A stretch of 64,000 bases of DNA. Origin: Symsagittifera roscoffensis. Its lineage: Eukaryota > Xenacoelomorpha > Acoela > Convolutidae. Location of the stretch: the NCBI RefSeq assembly GCF_963678635.1, contig NC_087067.1:30354401-30418400 (forward strand), written 5' to 3'. How positions within the stretch are numbered: position 1 is the first letter of the stretch; each line of letters begins with the position of its first letter. Both the position numbers and the translations under genes were made by a program. The notes below the pieces were generated by a model. That model ran no database searches, was not told the DNA's origin, and saw only the letters and a program-made list of their open reading frames with translations. Below, piece by piece: positions 1-12,915 of this stretch.

Positions 1-531
1 TTTTTCAACATGTTTTTCCATATTTTCGAGCTTTGTTATCCCAGCCTTGGTGGGTTGTTTTTTTTTTATGCGTTTTCTTCAGGTATCTAGTCTTTTATTT
101 GGTGGAATATTCCAAAGTTGAATAATCAAAAAAATTTTTTGTTTCGACTTTCGAAGAAAACGAAATATTTATGCTCGCCGTAGTTTTTTTATTCAGTCAA
201 TTTTCGTCGATCGAAGGAAAAGGTTTCATGAAATAGTTTTTATACCCAAGTGAAAAAATCGACTTTCTGGGTTCAAACTTACAAAATTATTTTACCTCCG
301 ATTGAATTTTGTAAATTTCTGGGGGTTTAAAAATTGCCACACTGGCCATGTTTTGCACTAAAATGTGTTCTAGAAAAAATTTATTTGTATTGCTGAGAGC
401 GTAATGCGATTTTCTTATGCGTGGCGAACATAATTGTTCCAAACTGAATTGTGGCTAGCTAATTGGATCGGTCGCATAACTTCGTACAACTAAAAGTTTG
501 ACACTTTGATATTGTCCGAAACTTATTGTTT
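1..531. other. AT-rich sequence, no gene seen
   Basis: I see no convincing reading frame, RNA gene or repeat boundary here. The stretch around 120-230 is weakly similar to 37,190-37,300 (both carry an ACTTTCGAAGA core and a GTNGTTTTTTATTCAGTCA-like stretch), so it may be an old repeat. Confidence 0.5.
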
Positions 532-3500
532 TCAATTTTTTTCCCCAAAAAATATTCGATTGTGGGACAATCGGAATATTCAGGGCTTTGCCAGCAGTCT
601 TGTTTTACCAAAAGTTGTTTGTATCTTGGTAACAATTATAGAATCAAAACTAATTTCTACCGTTGCGATAAGCAAGGGTATTGCAATCGGCTGCTAGATT
701 TTTTTCCGTAAATGTGTTTATTCACAGAATGATCAAATTAGAAATGATAAATGAAGGTTCAGTTCACACTAAATTCAAACTCCGTTGCATTTGTGGACAC
801 ATGATCTGGAGGTAACGAATAGGCCTAAGACAGCAAAGGACGTCGATTTGAATCTGGCAAGACCAGTTTTTTTTTCAAACGGGTTATATTCCGTTTCAAA
901 ATTATGTCGGCTTATTTTCCTCTGCTTATGGTTTCTCGGTGTAGTTGACACATCGTAGATTTTTTTTCGCTGTACGCAAATTACATTGTAGTTGCTTTTA
1001 GTGTTTTGATTTAGTTATGCTAGTTGTAATTTAGCTCACCTTGGCTCATATTTTATCGGCTTAGTGAACTAATTTTGAGTCGTTCCAAAATCAAACTAGT
1101 TTTTAAGCTCCTCTCTGGGTTGCTCAAAATGCTTAAATTATAGTTCAAAGTTGGAGCTTCAACTTTTTGTTTGTTAGTGTTGCTTTTTTGAAATTTTATC
1201 GGCTTCAAGGTTTTCTGCTCAGATATTTTCGTCTTTGTTACCGTTTGTTAAGCTTTATTCAGAGTATATCTTCTAAGGTTTAGATTGATTTTTCTCTGAA
1301 TAATAGTTTATTAATTTTGGCAGACTTAGTGTTGTTTTTTTTTCACTTTTGCGGCAATTTTGTATTATATTTCATATGGTGTATAGTCTTTGCCATGACA
1401 GAGAACCAAATAGACACAGTTTTTGTTTCGCAACACGTAGCAAAATTAAAACGCGGCCCTCAACTACTCTCGAACAATTTTATTACATCCAATCTTCTTG
1501 GCATCATTTTAGCTAATTTTATTGATATTTCAGATTTCACTATTCATTGAGAACAAGTTCAGAACCTAGCATTTTGGGGTTTAAAAAACACATTACGAGT
1601 ACTGAACTATGGTGGTAGTGACTAGTTCTTATAACATTTTTTTTTTGAATTTACACTGCTTATTCATGATACATATGTGAAAAAGTTTCTACGAAATTCC
1701 TAAAAAAGTTTCCACAAAAGAAATTAAAAAAAAAAATTAGAAAAATTTATTGCAGCATTTTCCAAGTTTTTTTTCTACCGGTACTCTGTGAAGGCTTTAA
1801 AAAAAGTTTGATTTTTTTTGTAAATTTGTTGTTTTTCAGATTTTGTTGTTTTTAAATCTTTTATCGAAAAATGGTAGGTGAAAATTTCAGATCTGAAGTA
1901 GCCACTAAAAACGAATCTTCAAATTTGTAATTAGATCTGAAATAAAACATTCATAAATTTTTCCAAGATTATTTGTACATTACGTGCTATATGCGTATAT
2001 TATTGGTACTTCGAGCAAATCGTTGAATTCTTCTAATTTTTTGTGCAAGTTTGAATCATAAGTAGATTTAGAGTATAAATATTTCGATTTTTTATAGATT
2101 CATTTTTTTCAAACTCTAACACAAGTTCCCTAATTTTGAAAGTTTTTTCAAATAGATTTAAAATATTTTAAATAATAAAAATTTTAAGCCTTCATACAAT
2201 TCCCCACGTTCTCTTTTTGTAAGGAAACATATTTAAGCATGAGAGCTTTTGTTTAGTGTCTGCTAGTGTCTAACAAAAATTATAATGTAAAGTGCTTAAA
2301 TACTTAAAATAGCCAATATTGCGCTAGAGTTATGGATATTTTTTGGTATGAAATAACCAAAAGAAATTAATTCTGAAATTGACATTTTTAAAACAAATTT
2401 TTCAGATCCGAAAGAACCATAAAAACCAATATTTCGGATCTGAAAAACAGTTTTTGTATTCGAGATAACACTAGTTTTCTAGATATTGCACAACTGATTC
2501 AAATATTTCACAAGTTGGCTATTTCTCCCTCTCCCCCCCCCCCCTCAATTTTTTTCCCCAAAAAATATTCGATTGTGGGGCAATCGGAATATTCAGGGCT
2601 TTGCCAGCAGTCTTGTTTTACCAAAAGTTGTTTGTATCTTGGTAACAATTATAGAATCAAAACTAATTTCTACCGTTGCGATAAGCAAGGGTATTGCAAT
2701 CGGCTGCTAGATTTTTTTTCCGTAAATGTGTTTATTCACAGAATGATCAAATTAGAAGTGATAAATGAAGGTTCAGTTCACACTAAATTCAAACTCCGTT
2801 GCATTTGTGGACACATGATCTGGAGGTAACGAATAGGCCTAAGACAGCAAAGGACGTCGATTTGAATCTGGCAAGACCAGTTTTTTTTTTCAAACGGGTT
2901 ATATTCCGTTTCAAAATTATGTCGGCTTATTTTCCTCTGCTTATGGTTTCTCGGTGTAGTTGACACATCGTAGATTTTTTTTCGCTGTACGCAAATTACA
3001 TTGTAGTTGCTTTTAGTGTTTTGATTTAGTTATGCTAGTTGTAATTTAGCTCACCTTGGCTCATATTTTATCGGCTTAGTGAACTAATTTTGAGTCGTTC
3101 CAAAATCAAACTAGTTTTTAAGCTCCTCTCTGGGTTGCTCAAAATGCTTAAATTATAGTTCAAAGTTGGAGCTTCAACTTTTTGTTTGTTAGTGTTGCTT
3201 TTTTGAAATTTTATCGGCTTCAAGGTTTTCTGCTCAGATATTTTCGTCTTTGTTACCGTTTGTTAAGCTTTATTCAGAGTATATCTTCTAAGGTTTAGAT
3301 TGATTTTTCTCTGAATAATAGTTTATTAATTTTGGCAGACTTAGTGTTGTTTTTTTTTCACTTTTGCGGCAATTTTGTATTATATTTCATATGGTGTATA
3401 GTCTTTGCCATGACAGAGAACCAAATAGACACAGTTTTTGTTTCGCAACACGTAGCAAAATTAAAACGCGGCCCTCAACTACTCTCGAACAATTTTATTA

Positions 3501-4550
3501 CATCCAATCTTCTTGGCATCATTTTAGCTAATTTTATTGATATTTCAGATTTCACTATTCATTGAGAACAAGTTCAGAACCTAGCATTTTGGGGTTTAAA
3601 AAACACATTACGAGTACTGAACTATGGTGGTAGTGACTAGTTCTTATAACATTTTTTTTTTGAATTTACACTGCTTATTCATGATACATATGTGAAAAAG
3701 TTTCTACGAAATTCCTAAAAAAGTTTCCACAAAAGAAATTAAAAAAAAAAATTAGAAAAATTTATTGCAGCATTTTCCAAGTTTTTTTTCTACCGGTACT
3801 CTGTGAAGGCTTTAAAAAAAGTTTGATTTTTTTTGTAAATTTGTTGTTTTTCAGATTTTGTTGTTTTTAAATCTTTTATCGAAAAATGGTAGGTGAAAAT
3901 TTCAGATCTGAAGTAGCCACTAAAAACGAATCTTCAAATTTGTAATTAGATCTGAAATAAAACATTCATAAATTTTTCCAAGATTATTTGTACATTACGT
4001 GCTATATGCGTATATTATTGGTACTTCGAGCAAATCGTTGAATTCTTCTAATTTTTTGTGCAAGTTTGAATCATAAGTAGATTTAGAGTATAAATATTTC
4101 GATTTTTTATAGATTCATTTTTTTCAAACTCTAACACAAGTTCCCTAATTTTGAAAGTTTTTTCAAATAGATTTAAAATATTTTAAATAATAAAAGTTTT
4201 AAGCCTTCATACAATTCCCCACGTTCTCTTTTTGTAAGGAAACATATTTAAGCATGAGAGCTTTTGTTTAGTGTCTGCTAGTGTCTAACAAAAATTATAA
4301 TGTAAAGTGCTTAAATACTTAAAATAGCCAATATTGCGCTAGAGTTATGGATATTTTTTGGTATGAAATAACCAAAAGAAATTAATTCTGAAATTGACAT
4401 TTTTAAAACAAATTTTTCAGATCCGAAAGAACCATAAAAACCAATATTTCGGATCTGAAAAACAGTTTTTGTATTCGAGATAACACTAGTTTTCTAGATA
4501 TTGCACAACTGATTCAAATATTTCACAAATTGGCTATTTCTCCCTCTCCC
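532..4550. repeat. 2.0-kb tandem direct duplication (two units)
   Basis: Unit 1 (about 532-2544) and unit 2 (about 2545-4550) are nearly identical over about 2,013 bp. Only a handful of substitutions and homopolymer-length changes are visible, for example GGGACAATCGG against GGGGCAATCGG and AAATGATAAATG against AAGTGATAAATG. The unit carries no recognisable gene; its short open frames are AT-rich noise repeated in both copies. The junction at 2,541-2,548 reads poly-C then TCAATTTTTTT and falls inside the left part of a small hAT-like element, so the duplication is younger than that insertion. The near-identity points to a recent event or an assembly artefact. Confidence 0.93.
2524..2544. mobile_element. 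Left-end fragment of the 210-bp hAT-like MITE
   Basis: GGCTATTTCTCCCTCTCC followed by poly-C is the left terminus of the element that is complete at 4,532-4,741. The preceding 8 bases, CACAAGTT, match its target-site duplication. The copy is cut off where unit 2 of the 2-kb duplication begins. Confidence 0.7.
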
Positions 4551-4741
4551 CCCCCCCCCCCCACCTCAGACGAGCTTCAATTTTTTAGTGTAACGAGTGG
4601 TTTTACGAGGTTGATTATGAAGACCAAATATGTTTGTCATGGCCTAATTAGTCTATATGTCAATTTTCATAACAATCGGACAATGTCGTCAACAAACTTA
4701 CTTGTAAAAATTTGCAGGTGGGGGGAAAAGGAAAAAGAGCC
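4532..4741. mobile_element. hAT-like MITE, family A, copy 1 (210 bp)
   Basis: The left end GGCTATTTCTCCCTCTCCCC is a diverged inverted match of the right end GGGGGGAAAAGGAAAAAGAGCC region. The interior (CCTCAGACGAGCTTC through AAATTTGCAGGTGG) is shared with the copies at 5,525 and 24,907. Flanking 8-mers are CACAAATT (4,524-4,531) and CACAAGTT (4,742-4,749); the duplicate of the left flank at 2,516-2,523 reads exactly CACAAGTT. The element has no coding capacity. The 8-bp duplication is the signature of hAT-superfamily transposition. Confidence 0.85.
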
Positions 4742-5524
4742 CACAAGTTTTTCAAATATGGCAAGGAAACATACTAAAAACGTGTTTTTTAATACGTCAA
4801 AACGGTTTTTAGCAAATCAATTGAAAACTAGATAATCTACGAATATAAACTACGAAAATTGAACTTATTATGATAGAAAAACCGCGTTTTTCTTAATGAC
4901 AAAGGCTAACTTAAGAATGACTTTTTAATACAATTGTTTGACTTCTCTCAGTTTCGCCAACTTGTTGCCAATCAGAAAAAAGAAGCTGAAAAAGAGATAC
5001 ACAAAAAAGCTTCTTCATGGATGTTAGAAGTTTTTGTTTTATCCTGACGATGGCGGCTTCTGTTCGATCAAGTAAGTGCATGTAAACTAACATGATTGTT
5101 TTCCTCCATTTGATAATCCTCAACGTGTGAATGGTCAATTTTAAAACTACCATTTACCCAAAAAACACTACAAGCATATCAGGGCAAACTTCTGAATATT
5201 CCGATTGTCCTTCAACTAAAAGTCTCCTATAACTTTTGGTTAAAAAGCTTTTCATATCAGTATTTCATTAAAATTTTGGAAATTCAATGTCAAATATTAA
5301 GTGTTGAAACTTCAGTCGCTCAAGGAAATAATAGGACCAATTAGTTCACTTGATTTCAAATTGGATCAATTTTGCTTGCGAAATGAAAATCTGTGTTATG
5401 CTTTCACCCTCAAACTATTAAGCAAGAAGTTTGCATACGTTCAAAGTGCAATTCGGGGCTTTTTCCCACCACTTTTCTCATTTTGTCAGTTGTTTTACTT
5501 GTCATTTTGGCTAAATAAGTGGTG

Positions 5525-5730
5525 GGCTCTTTTTCCATCCCCCCCCCCACCTCAGACGAGCTTCAATTTTTTAGTGTAACGAGTGGTTTTACGAGGTTAA
5601 TTATGAAGACCAAATATGTTTGTCATGGCCTAATTAGTCTATATGTCAATTTTCATAACAATCGGACAATGTCGTCGTCAACAAACTTACTTGTAAAAAT
5701 TTGCAGGTGGGGGGAAAAGGAAAAAGAGCC
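5525..5730. mobile_element. hAT-like MITE, family A, copy 2 (206 bp)
   Basis: The terminal inverted repeats are GGCTCTTTTTCC with a C-run, and a G-run with GGAAAAAGAGCC. A perfect 8-bp target-site duplication AAGTGGTG sits at 5,517-5,524 and 5,731-5,738. The interior is near-identical to copy 1 apart from a 3-bp GTC repeat. No coding capacity. Confidence 0.92.
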
Positions 5731-5879
5731 AAGTGGTGAAACCTTTTAACGATTTTGAAAAAATGTCTACAGAATGAAAAACCGTCTACATTTTTGTGTC
5801 CCTGCATACTCAACTGGTCTCTTTTTGCTTTCCCCTTTTGTCTACAGCCTTCGAAAAGGTCTGTGGGGGGAATATTTGA

Positions 5880-7170
5880 CTGATTCTTGACTTTTTTTGT
5901 TTTCTCAAAAACTAACCTACCAAATCTGATTTCGTGGTTTCAATGAAGAGAACCGATTTGAAAAAGGTCCGTCCAAAAGCGATTTTACCCAACTATCTAC
6001 ACATAAAACTATGGCCCTCGGAATAGTAGAATTTTTGAGTTTTTTTTTCGAAAACTAACATCCCAAACATAAGGCTGTGGATCCAATGAAAATCTCCCTA
6101 TATATGGAATTTTTGGTTCAATCCAAAAAAAAGGTTGTGATAAACTCCTTTATTGACGCAAATACTCCCCATTTTAATACACAAAAATTGATTAACCTGA
6201 AAATAGTCAACTTTTTAATTTTTTGACCGTTTTTTGAAATGTTTTCGAATTTTTCACAAAAACTAACCTTCCAAACCTGAGATTTTGCAGTAATTGGAAA
6301 TAAATGAAAGTGAGAAGCTCCGCTGATTTAGCGGCGTCGCACATAATTTGTTTCACAAAAATTATCGTCCTCTGAAAAGTCAATTTTTTGGTTCTTTTGA
6401 GGGTTTTTTTCTCTATTTTAAGAAATTAACCGAAAATACTTTTTCATATCTGAGATTTTATGTTAGATTCAGAACCCGGGTTGGGGAGAGCCCCGTTGCA
6501 TGCGCGAAAACCCCAAATTTCTCAGACACAAAAAAAATTATGGCCCTCGGAAAAGTCTAAGTTTTGATATTCTGGCCATTTTTTTTGAACTTTTTGACTT
6601 TTCGTGAGAGCTACCCGGCCTATTCTATGTTTTGGGCTCAATCCACAGATTTGTTGGATATTCAAAAAAACACACACTTATGATTTTCGGAAATTTCAAC
6701 TCTTTGATTTATGGACCGTTAATTGGACTGCCAAATCTGATATCTTAGGTTTAAGCGACCCAACAGGTTGTTGGAAGCTTACCTTTATAATGATCTACGC
6801 CCAGTTTTTTTAAAGAAAAATTATGATTTGTGAATTAGTGAAAATTTTGAAAAACGACCATTTTTGGAAGTTTTTTTACTTGATTCAAAATTTTTCGGGG
6901 TAGCGTTCAATCGAGAATCCCGATTTTGGGAATCTTCTCTATTTTACCGGCAATTTTGGACAATGAAATTTTTGAATTTTGAAGTTTTAAAATTTTTTTT
7001 TTGCTTTTCTTGAAAACTACCTTATCAAATCTGAGATTACAAATTCAATCAAAAAAAGCGTTTTTTTGTACACCTAATTTTTTTTTGTAAGAGAAATGGT
7101 AGGTCTTTGGAAAAATTCCAAATTCTCAAAAAGTTTTACTCTTCTCACTTGTTTTAGTTGAGAAACGATT
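5880..7170. repeat. Degenerate tandem repeat, unit roughly 130-180 bp
   Basis: Phrases such as TATGGCCCTCGGAAAAGTC, GAAAACTAACCTNCCAAA and CTGAGATTTTG recur every 130-180 bases (near 6,010, 6,060, 6,250, 6,360, 6,540, 6,700 and 7,010), separated by poly-T runs. The units are strongly diverged, as in an old satellite or multiply inserted repeat. A second block of the same family lies at about 35,450-36,110. Reading frames inside it are not gene-like. Confidence 0.6.
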
Positions 7171-9829
7171 AAAGATTAGGGCAAAGTAAAATTTTGAAAT
7201 GCATTTCGTCCCGAGTCAGTGTAACAAATTCAAAAAATATCGAATACTTACGTCTAGCTTTAGCTAAGCTCTAAGTGTCCTTCATCAAGAAAGTTTTGGT
7301 TCACCTAGTTTCTCTCTTTTTTTCTCGACACATGCTTTTTTATAATTGGGTTGTATCGCAAGTGGTGCGAAGCTCCGCTTCGCTTCTGTGTATATGGTAG
7401 AAAGCTAGATTTTACTGAGATCAAATGACGAAAAAAATGAGAGAAACCGGGTTTTTGGTGCAAACATTAGGCGATATCATGTTTTAAAAAAAATACATTT
7501 TCTTTCTATTATATTAAAAAATGTTGCTTTAATTGATTACTCATTATTTTGGCAGCAATTTTGACACAATTTAGGCTGAGGCACCATTATCATGACCAGA
7601 ACAATAGCCAAAAAATTGCAGAAGTCTTAACTAGGGGAACAGCAATAGTTCTCCGTAAAGAAATAAACAACTTGTATATTGGTCTCTTCCCTAGTGGACA
7701 AATCGTCTTACTAAAAAAACTAATTTCAATTTTATCCAAGAGACTTTGGTGCAGATCAGCCAATACTGAGGTGCGAAGTTGAGATTTAAAACTTGATTAA
7801 CAGCAAGACGTAATGTATTTAAAGTTTCTGTCCAATCCTATGTTTCCGCTTATTGAGTTGTGTATTATTTCAATTAGTTTTTGGCAATGCAAATGTAGAG
7901 TTTTTGGTTGAGTTTGTGGTAACTGCTTGCACGTCGACTGAATTGATTCGGTTATCTCTGAATTGCTAGGCATGTGCTGGTGTGTAAATAATTTTAAACA
8001 GATTTTGATTAAAATCTTTTTGGTTTTTACCATTGGTTTTGTTATTTTCAACTCAAGGCCATAAAGATTGTCAAAAGAGTTAATCTTTCAAATTTGGCAA
8101 TGATTGTTTTCTCGACTCAAAAAAATGTAGTTGATTTTTGGTTTTTGTTTCTAAAGTTCATCAACTTGTTGCAGCTAGAGTCTGCCCCTGATGCTTAGTG
8201 ATGTATCTGGTACTTTCGTTGTCGGATTAATTTGTATCATTATAACAGGAGCTCAGTCCGTTTTAATGGCAAATGAAATTATTTTTATTGAAGATAGAAA
8301 ACAAACCGGATCATTAACTCTTCCAGTTGAGGACAAAAGTATAGAAAAATAATAGCATAAACGAAGGACAACAAAACTGCTCGTATCAGGGCAAAGTCTT
8401 GAATGTTCCGACTGCCTTCTAAAGTCCATGGAGCAGTAATAAATTGAAAAAATTTAAATGTAATAGAACAAAAATATTTTTTAACTTAAATTTGTTTTTG
8501 TGAAAACCATCCTCCCACACGCCATATAAAGGACAAAATGATAGATTTTGCTTCTAGTAACAAATCAATTACGGCAAATAAGCTTCCTTCAACCAATTTG
8601 GAACGACTTCTAAGACGGCTTAAATCTCTGCTTACGCGTTAATAGCGCTAGTTATATCGTGCGTCTATTGTCCCAAATTGGCAAAATGCCAACTTGTAAA
8701 CATCCATAACTTTACGAAAATGATCACAGGTGAAATATATGTTTTTTTTTTCAAATTTAAGCTCAGAACAACAATATCATTTGAATGACGGAAAAAGTTT
8801 TGTCAAAAATGGCTAGGTCAAAATTCGAATTTTTTCTGAAGAAAAAACCACCCCGAGCACAAATATTCTGTTTTTTTTCTCCTTACGAAAGTCGGAAAAA
8901 TGATAAAATCCAAGCATTTCCAAAAACAAGGCGGAAAAGTTTACGCGAGGAGAAAAATTCGCTGCTGAGCATGGATAGAGATGGTGGCGAAGAACTGAAT
9001 AAATGAAATGAAACCTGTGACTTATTAGTTTCGCATCTGTAAAGCAATTGTAGGTGTAATTTTATCGTCTATTCTTTACAGTAAAAAAATTTTTTTGAGA
9101 GGTTATCGGCCAATGCTACCCAATAGTATGTTTAAAAACAACCAATTTTATAACCATTTTCTTTCTCATAAAACGGCTCATTGCGGGTAAAAATTTCAAA
9201 TGTTTGATAAAAAAATATTTTACAAAAAACTCAGATTGGGAAGATGTTGCTAGTATGTAGCAAAACATTTAGCTTGAAACACAGAATTGTTCAGAAAATT
9301 ATTTCAATAATGATATATTTTTGATTAAGTTTTGGAACCTGAATGCAGAGGCCTTATTACGAAAACGCGCTAGATCATTTTCCTGTTGTCTGAGTGTTCA
9401 ACCGACGCCAAAGTTTTCAACCAAAGCCAGGTTTTACTATTTAGTCGGTCTAAATAGTCAAAACAAACAATTAAACTTTCCAAAATAACTGACGTTTTGT
9501 AAGACGTTTTTAACCGTTTTAAACTGAAGTCCCCTGTTCGATCCAGCTCATTTGTCAGTCTTTTAGATTAATTGATGGTGAAGAACGTGCGTTTGCAGCA
9601 GCGAGAAAACCTGTCCCAGAAATTAGCACAGTGTGGAGCGGGCACTGCTTTATAGTTCCAGTTTATAGTTCCAGTTTTATAGTTCCAGTTTTGCAGAGAT
9701 AGATCTTTGTTTGCATATGTGGTGGTGCTATCGTTATGTTTAATGATAGATCTCGTAATCAGGCTAAAAGTCCTTTTTACACAAAAAAAACAGTGTCCTA
9801 ATTGATGTTGTCTGGTGCTTGGCCAACTA
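7171..9829. other. AT-rich non-coding stretch
   Basis: No supported gene. The phrase ATCAGGGCAAAGTCTTGAAT near 8,390 recurs in related form near 5,180 and, inverted, near 575 and 2,590. Several short open frames have the composition of their surroundings and no recognisable motif. Confidence 0.5.
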
Positions 9830-10735
9830 ATGTTCGACAAGGCATTGTTGATTTGTCTAAATGATCTGATCGGAAACAGTATGTTCTAAGGCTGAATTAT
9901 CATTGAAGCACATGTTGTTTTTAAGGGTACTGTTCTAGAATTTGTGCTGTTTAACTTATATCTTAATGATATGCCCGAAACACTAAACAATTCATGTACT
10001 CTTGTACATTATGCTTATGATACAACACTGCTAAGTTTCTTTTCAAGTCAGATATTAGGAGTCCATGGAATCCAGTTTCAACAGAAAAATCTCACATTTT
10101 CTTTTAAACCAATTATTGATAAAGATAGACAAAACGCAGGTCATCATTTTCTATGCTCCACAAAACAATCATAGAAAACTGCAAGCTGCAAGTAGGAAAT
10201 TACGAAGTCGAAACATCTGAACTCATCAAGTTTCTCAGAGTTAACAAAGATGCATTTTTAACTTGAAAAAGAAATAAACAAAGTGTTACAGAAGGTGGCT
10301 AGTAAAATCCAAACAATCAAATGCATAAGAAATCAAATTCCTCTGAAGAGATCAAATTCCTCTACACACCAGAATCTTTTTACTCAATATCCTTCTATTA
10401 AGTCATTTACACTATCCATGCATGCTTTTTAATGGCTGTACTGAGAAAAATCTAGACAAGCTGGAAAAGCAAATGAAATGGTATATATACGGATTGTCAT
10501 GAAGATAAACATGAAAAATTTTGTCACACATGTGAGAAAAAAACACAGAATTCCCACTGCCAGAGATATAACCAAATACAGATCAACGCATTATCTCCAT
10601 AATTTAAGCCAAAACAGATTTAGAGCATTTAGCTGCTTGCATATTCCAAATTCTAATTTCCATTTTAATCATCAATTTTCCTGCCAGGATTCTTTGAGAC
10701 CGAATATCTTTTTAAATCAATTTTTCTTGTTTTAG
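9830..10735 (+). pseudogene. LINE-type reverse transcriptase relic
   Basis: The plus strand shows eroded reverse-transcriptase palm sequence. LFNLYLNDMPETLN (from about 9,944) is the stretch just before the catalytic box in non-LTR retrotransposon reverse transcriptases. It is followed by YAYDTTLLSFF, where the second catalytic aspartate of the usual YADD box has become tyrosine. Upstream, RKQYVLRLNY resembles the segment preceding the conserved GVPQG block. Downstream, in shifting frames, come fragments typical of the thumb and C-terminal region (LEKEINKVLQKVASKIQTI, LEKQMKWYIYG) ending near 10,735. Several frameshifts and stops make it inactive. The exact clade (Jockey/CR1-like or other) cannot be assigned by eye. 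Confidence 0.75.
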
Positions 10736-10869
10736 TTTTCGGAGTTATCAACAATTTCTCCGAAACAATAATTAGTTTGGAGTCTTTAAGGGTCTTCCCT
10801 CTAATGGTTTCCTAGAGGAGGGCTTCATTTTGATAGTTTCAGAGCTTTCGAAGAAAATTTTATAGCTTT

Positions 10870-11035
10870 TGGTAGAGAAAGTTGAGACATACCAAAATTT
10901 GGTCGAGAAAAACAAGAAATACCAAAATTTGGTCGAGAAAGTTGAAACATACCAAAATTTGGCCGAGAAAGTCGAGATATACCAAAGTTTGGTCGAAACA
11001 TACCGAAAATTGGTCGAGGTAGTCAAAACATAAAT
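10870..11035. repeat. Minisatellite, about 30-bp unit
   Basis: About five imperfect copies of ATACCAAAATTTGGTCGAGA plus AAGTTGAAAC in tandem, with unit-length variation (one unit is shortened near 10,985-11,000). The encoded frames on the minus strand repeat accordingly and are not taken as a gene. Confidence 0.85.
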
Positions 11036-11599
11036 CGAGCACCTCGACCACGGGAACTATTACCTCAAACTCCATGAAGCAAGAGATGGTGTCCAGTTTC
11101 GGCGTGTGCAGCACTTGTTTTTAGACAGGTGAAAAAACCATCTCTCTTTTGAACTGTGGCGATTGATTGTGTAGAAAGAACCAAAGAACTCCCCTCTGAT
11201 TTTAAGGAAAATGGGATTGACTATTTGCCAATCTCACTGTGGGAAGATCGGGCATGCTTTGAATGAGTTGTGGATACCTTCTGTTGTCTCGTTTATGAAT
11301 GTTTGTAATCGATGTTACCGTCATCAACTCGGAGACTTAACATAGCGCGTTGTGTACAATAACTGAACGCAGGTAGTCAAAAGGTTGGTAACGAGGTTTA
11401 CTACGAATATGAATGTCTCAAAAAAAGTTTCACCAATTCGTGGTAAGGATGCAAAAATATAGGACGCTTACAATTAAATGTGGTTTGAGCCATTCTTCGA
11501 ATCCCTTCCGTAGAAATGAAATTACCTCCCAAAACAAAAAATTTGATTAAAAAGAAAAACTAACGGACTTTTTCACGGTAGCTCCAGAACAAAGAAGCT
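11036..11599. other. Non-coding, with one partial copy of the 13-kb tandem unit
   Basis: Positions about 11,390-11,515 (CGAGGTTTACTACGAATATG through CATTCTTCGAATCCCTTCCG) match the start of the units at 13,233 and 13,722. No gene recognised. Confidence 0.7.
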
Positions 11600-11881
11600 T
11601 GAACACTCCAATTGTTTTCTATTTCAATTTTTGCTACAACGAACAAAACGATTCCAATTACAACAAAAGCCAAAGCTTTAGTTTAATTTTTGTTACCCGG
11701 GTTGAGCTCACATTGAAAATTAGCGATAAAAAAGTGAAAAAACAGCAATCCCCATCGATGCTCTATCGATGTTCATTGCCACAATAGCAAATTTTATCGC
11801 TAATTATTGCTAATTTGGCTTATTTTCAGCGATGAAACAGCAATTAAAATCCTATCAGCATGAGCAAAAATAGCGCTCTTC

Positions 11882-11946
11882 GTGGCGTTCGATCCCCTAC
11901 CACTTAGCTCTGTAGACATACATTCTTCCTCTGAGCTACCAATCCT
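11882..11946 (-). repeat. tRNA-like sequence, probable SINE head
   Basis: Read on the minus strand there is an A-box-like TGGTAGCTCAGAGGAAGAAT and, about 35 bases later, a B-box-like GGGGATCGAACGCC, in the order and spacing of an internal RNA polymerase III promoter. The stems do not fold into a convincing full cloverleaf, so I read it as a tRNA pseudogene or SINE head. The neighbouring 11,715-11,805 contains an inverted pair, TTAGCGATAAAA and TTTTATCGCTAA. Confidence 0.5.
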
Positions 11947-12439
11947 TAGAACTTGTAAAGTTGAAGGGTCTATCAACTAAAACTCTCATTTGAAAGCCAT
12001 TAGAATGAGTTAAATTTTCTTAAATTTTAGCGATGACTTTCTACGGAATCATTACTGAAATAGCACTGAAAACTTGCAGGTTTATCTTTGCAACAAACTC
12101 TGAATTATACATGAATCAGCGCTGGAAAAAAGCGATCACTGGGATGCTACAGAAAAAGCGATAATTAACGGTGGGACTTCAACCCGTGTAGTTTGCCGTT
12201 CATGAGATTTAGGATTGCATGAACGGCCAGTAAAAAGTCAGAATTTTTACCCAACTGCTTTCTTGTTCAGATTTTGTATATATCGTGTGGCGCAGGCAAC
12301 CAGATAAAAATTGAGTCAAAAAGCTAGTAGAAAATGAAATTCTTTTCTGGATAAAAAGAACTAACCATGCGCAAATAATACAACCTTTCTTGGAAAATTT
12401 GAGCAATAAAAATTAAGGAGACTATTGAGATACCAATTT

Positions 12440-12910
12440 GTTGGAAAAGGATTATTGATTGACAAAAAAAAACATCAACGAAAACCTAAGCTTTGCTTTC
12501 CCTCCCAATTTCATATATTTCGAAAAAATAGACTTTCCCAGCTCTCCCAAAGACTAAAAAGAACTTGTTTTGGCCAACTGTTCTGCGCCGCAGGCATAAT
12601 TTTGAAAAAAATGAAGGAAAAAAAACGCCAAAAATTGCGTTTTTTGGCCTTTTTTGAAAACTTTTGACAAAAAAATGGCGTTTTTTCGGCGCGCAATCCC
12701 CCTCAAAAATATTATAAATTGACGCCAAAATTGGATATCTCAAAATAGTACAAAGGAGGGAACCTATGAGTCGTTAGAGGGTCGAATCTTTGAGGGGGAG
12801 CATCTGCCCCCTGCTCCCCTAAATCCGCCCCTGTATATAAATATAAATGCCTCTGTGCACCACTCCCACTCCTGCATCAATTTCATAGACCATAAAAAAA
12901 TGAATGAGAA
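12440..12910. repeat. Segment duplicated at 19,440-20,110
   Basis: Shared landmarks in the same order include ACATCAACGAAAA(A/C)CTAA, CCCTCCCAATTTCATATAT, CAGCTCTCCCA(A/T)AGACTAAA, TTCTGCGCCGCAGG(C/T)ATAAT, TAAAT(C/T)CGCCCC and a TATATAAATA-to-CCACTCCCA stretch. Both copies carry the right half of the CAGGGGCGGAT element at the same insertion point, so they descend from one segment. The left terminus of that element is missing here. Confidence 0.75.
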
Positions 12911-12915
12911 CACAT

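Noticed and set aside
1317-3565. Identical 77-codon frames at 1,317 and 3,332 looked like a duplicated gene.
   Set aside because: They are simply carried by the 2-kb tandem duplication. The composition is AT-rich noise, and the near-absence of change applies equally to non-coding parts.
10772-11114. Repeat proteins rich in F, W, Y and S on the minus strand.
   Set aside because: They are translations of the 30-bp minisatellite.
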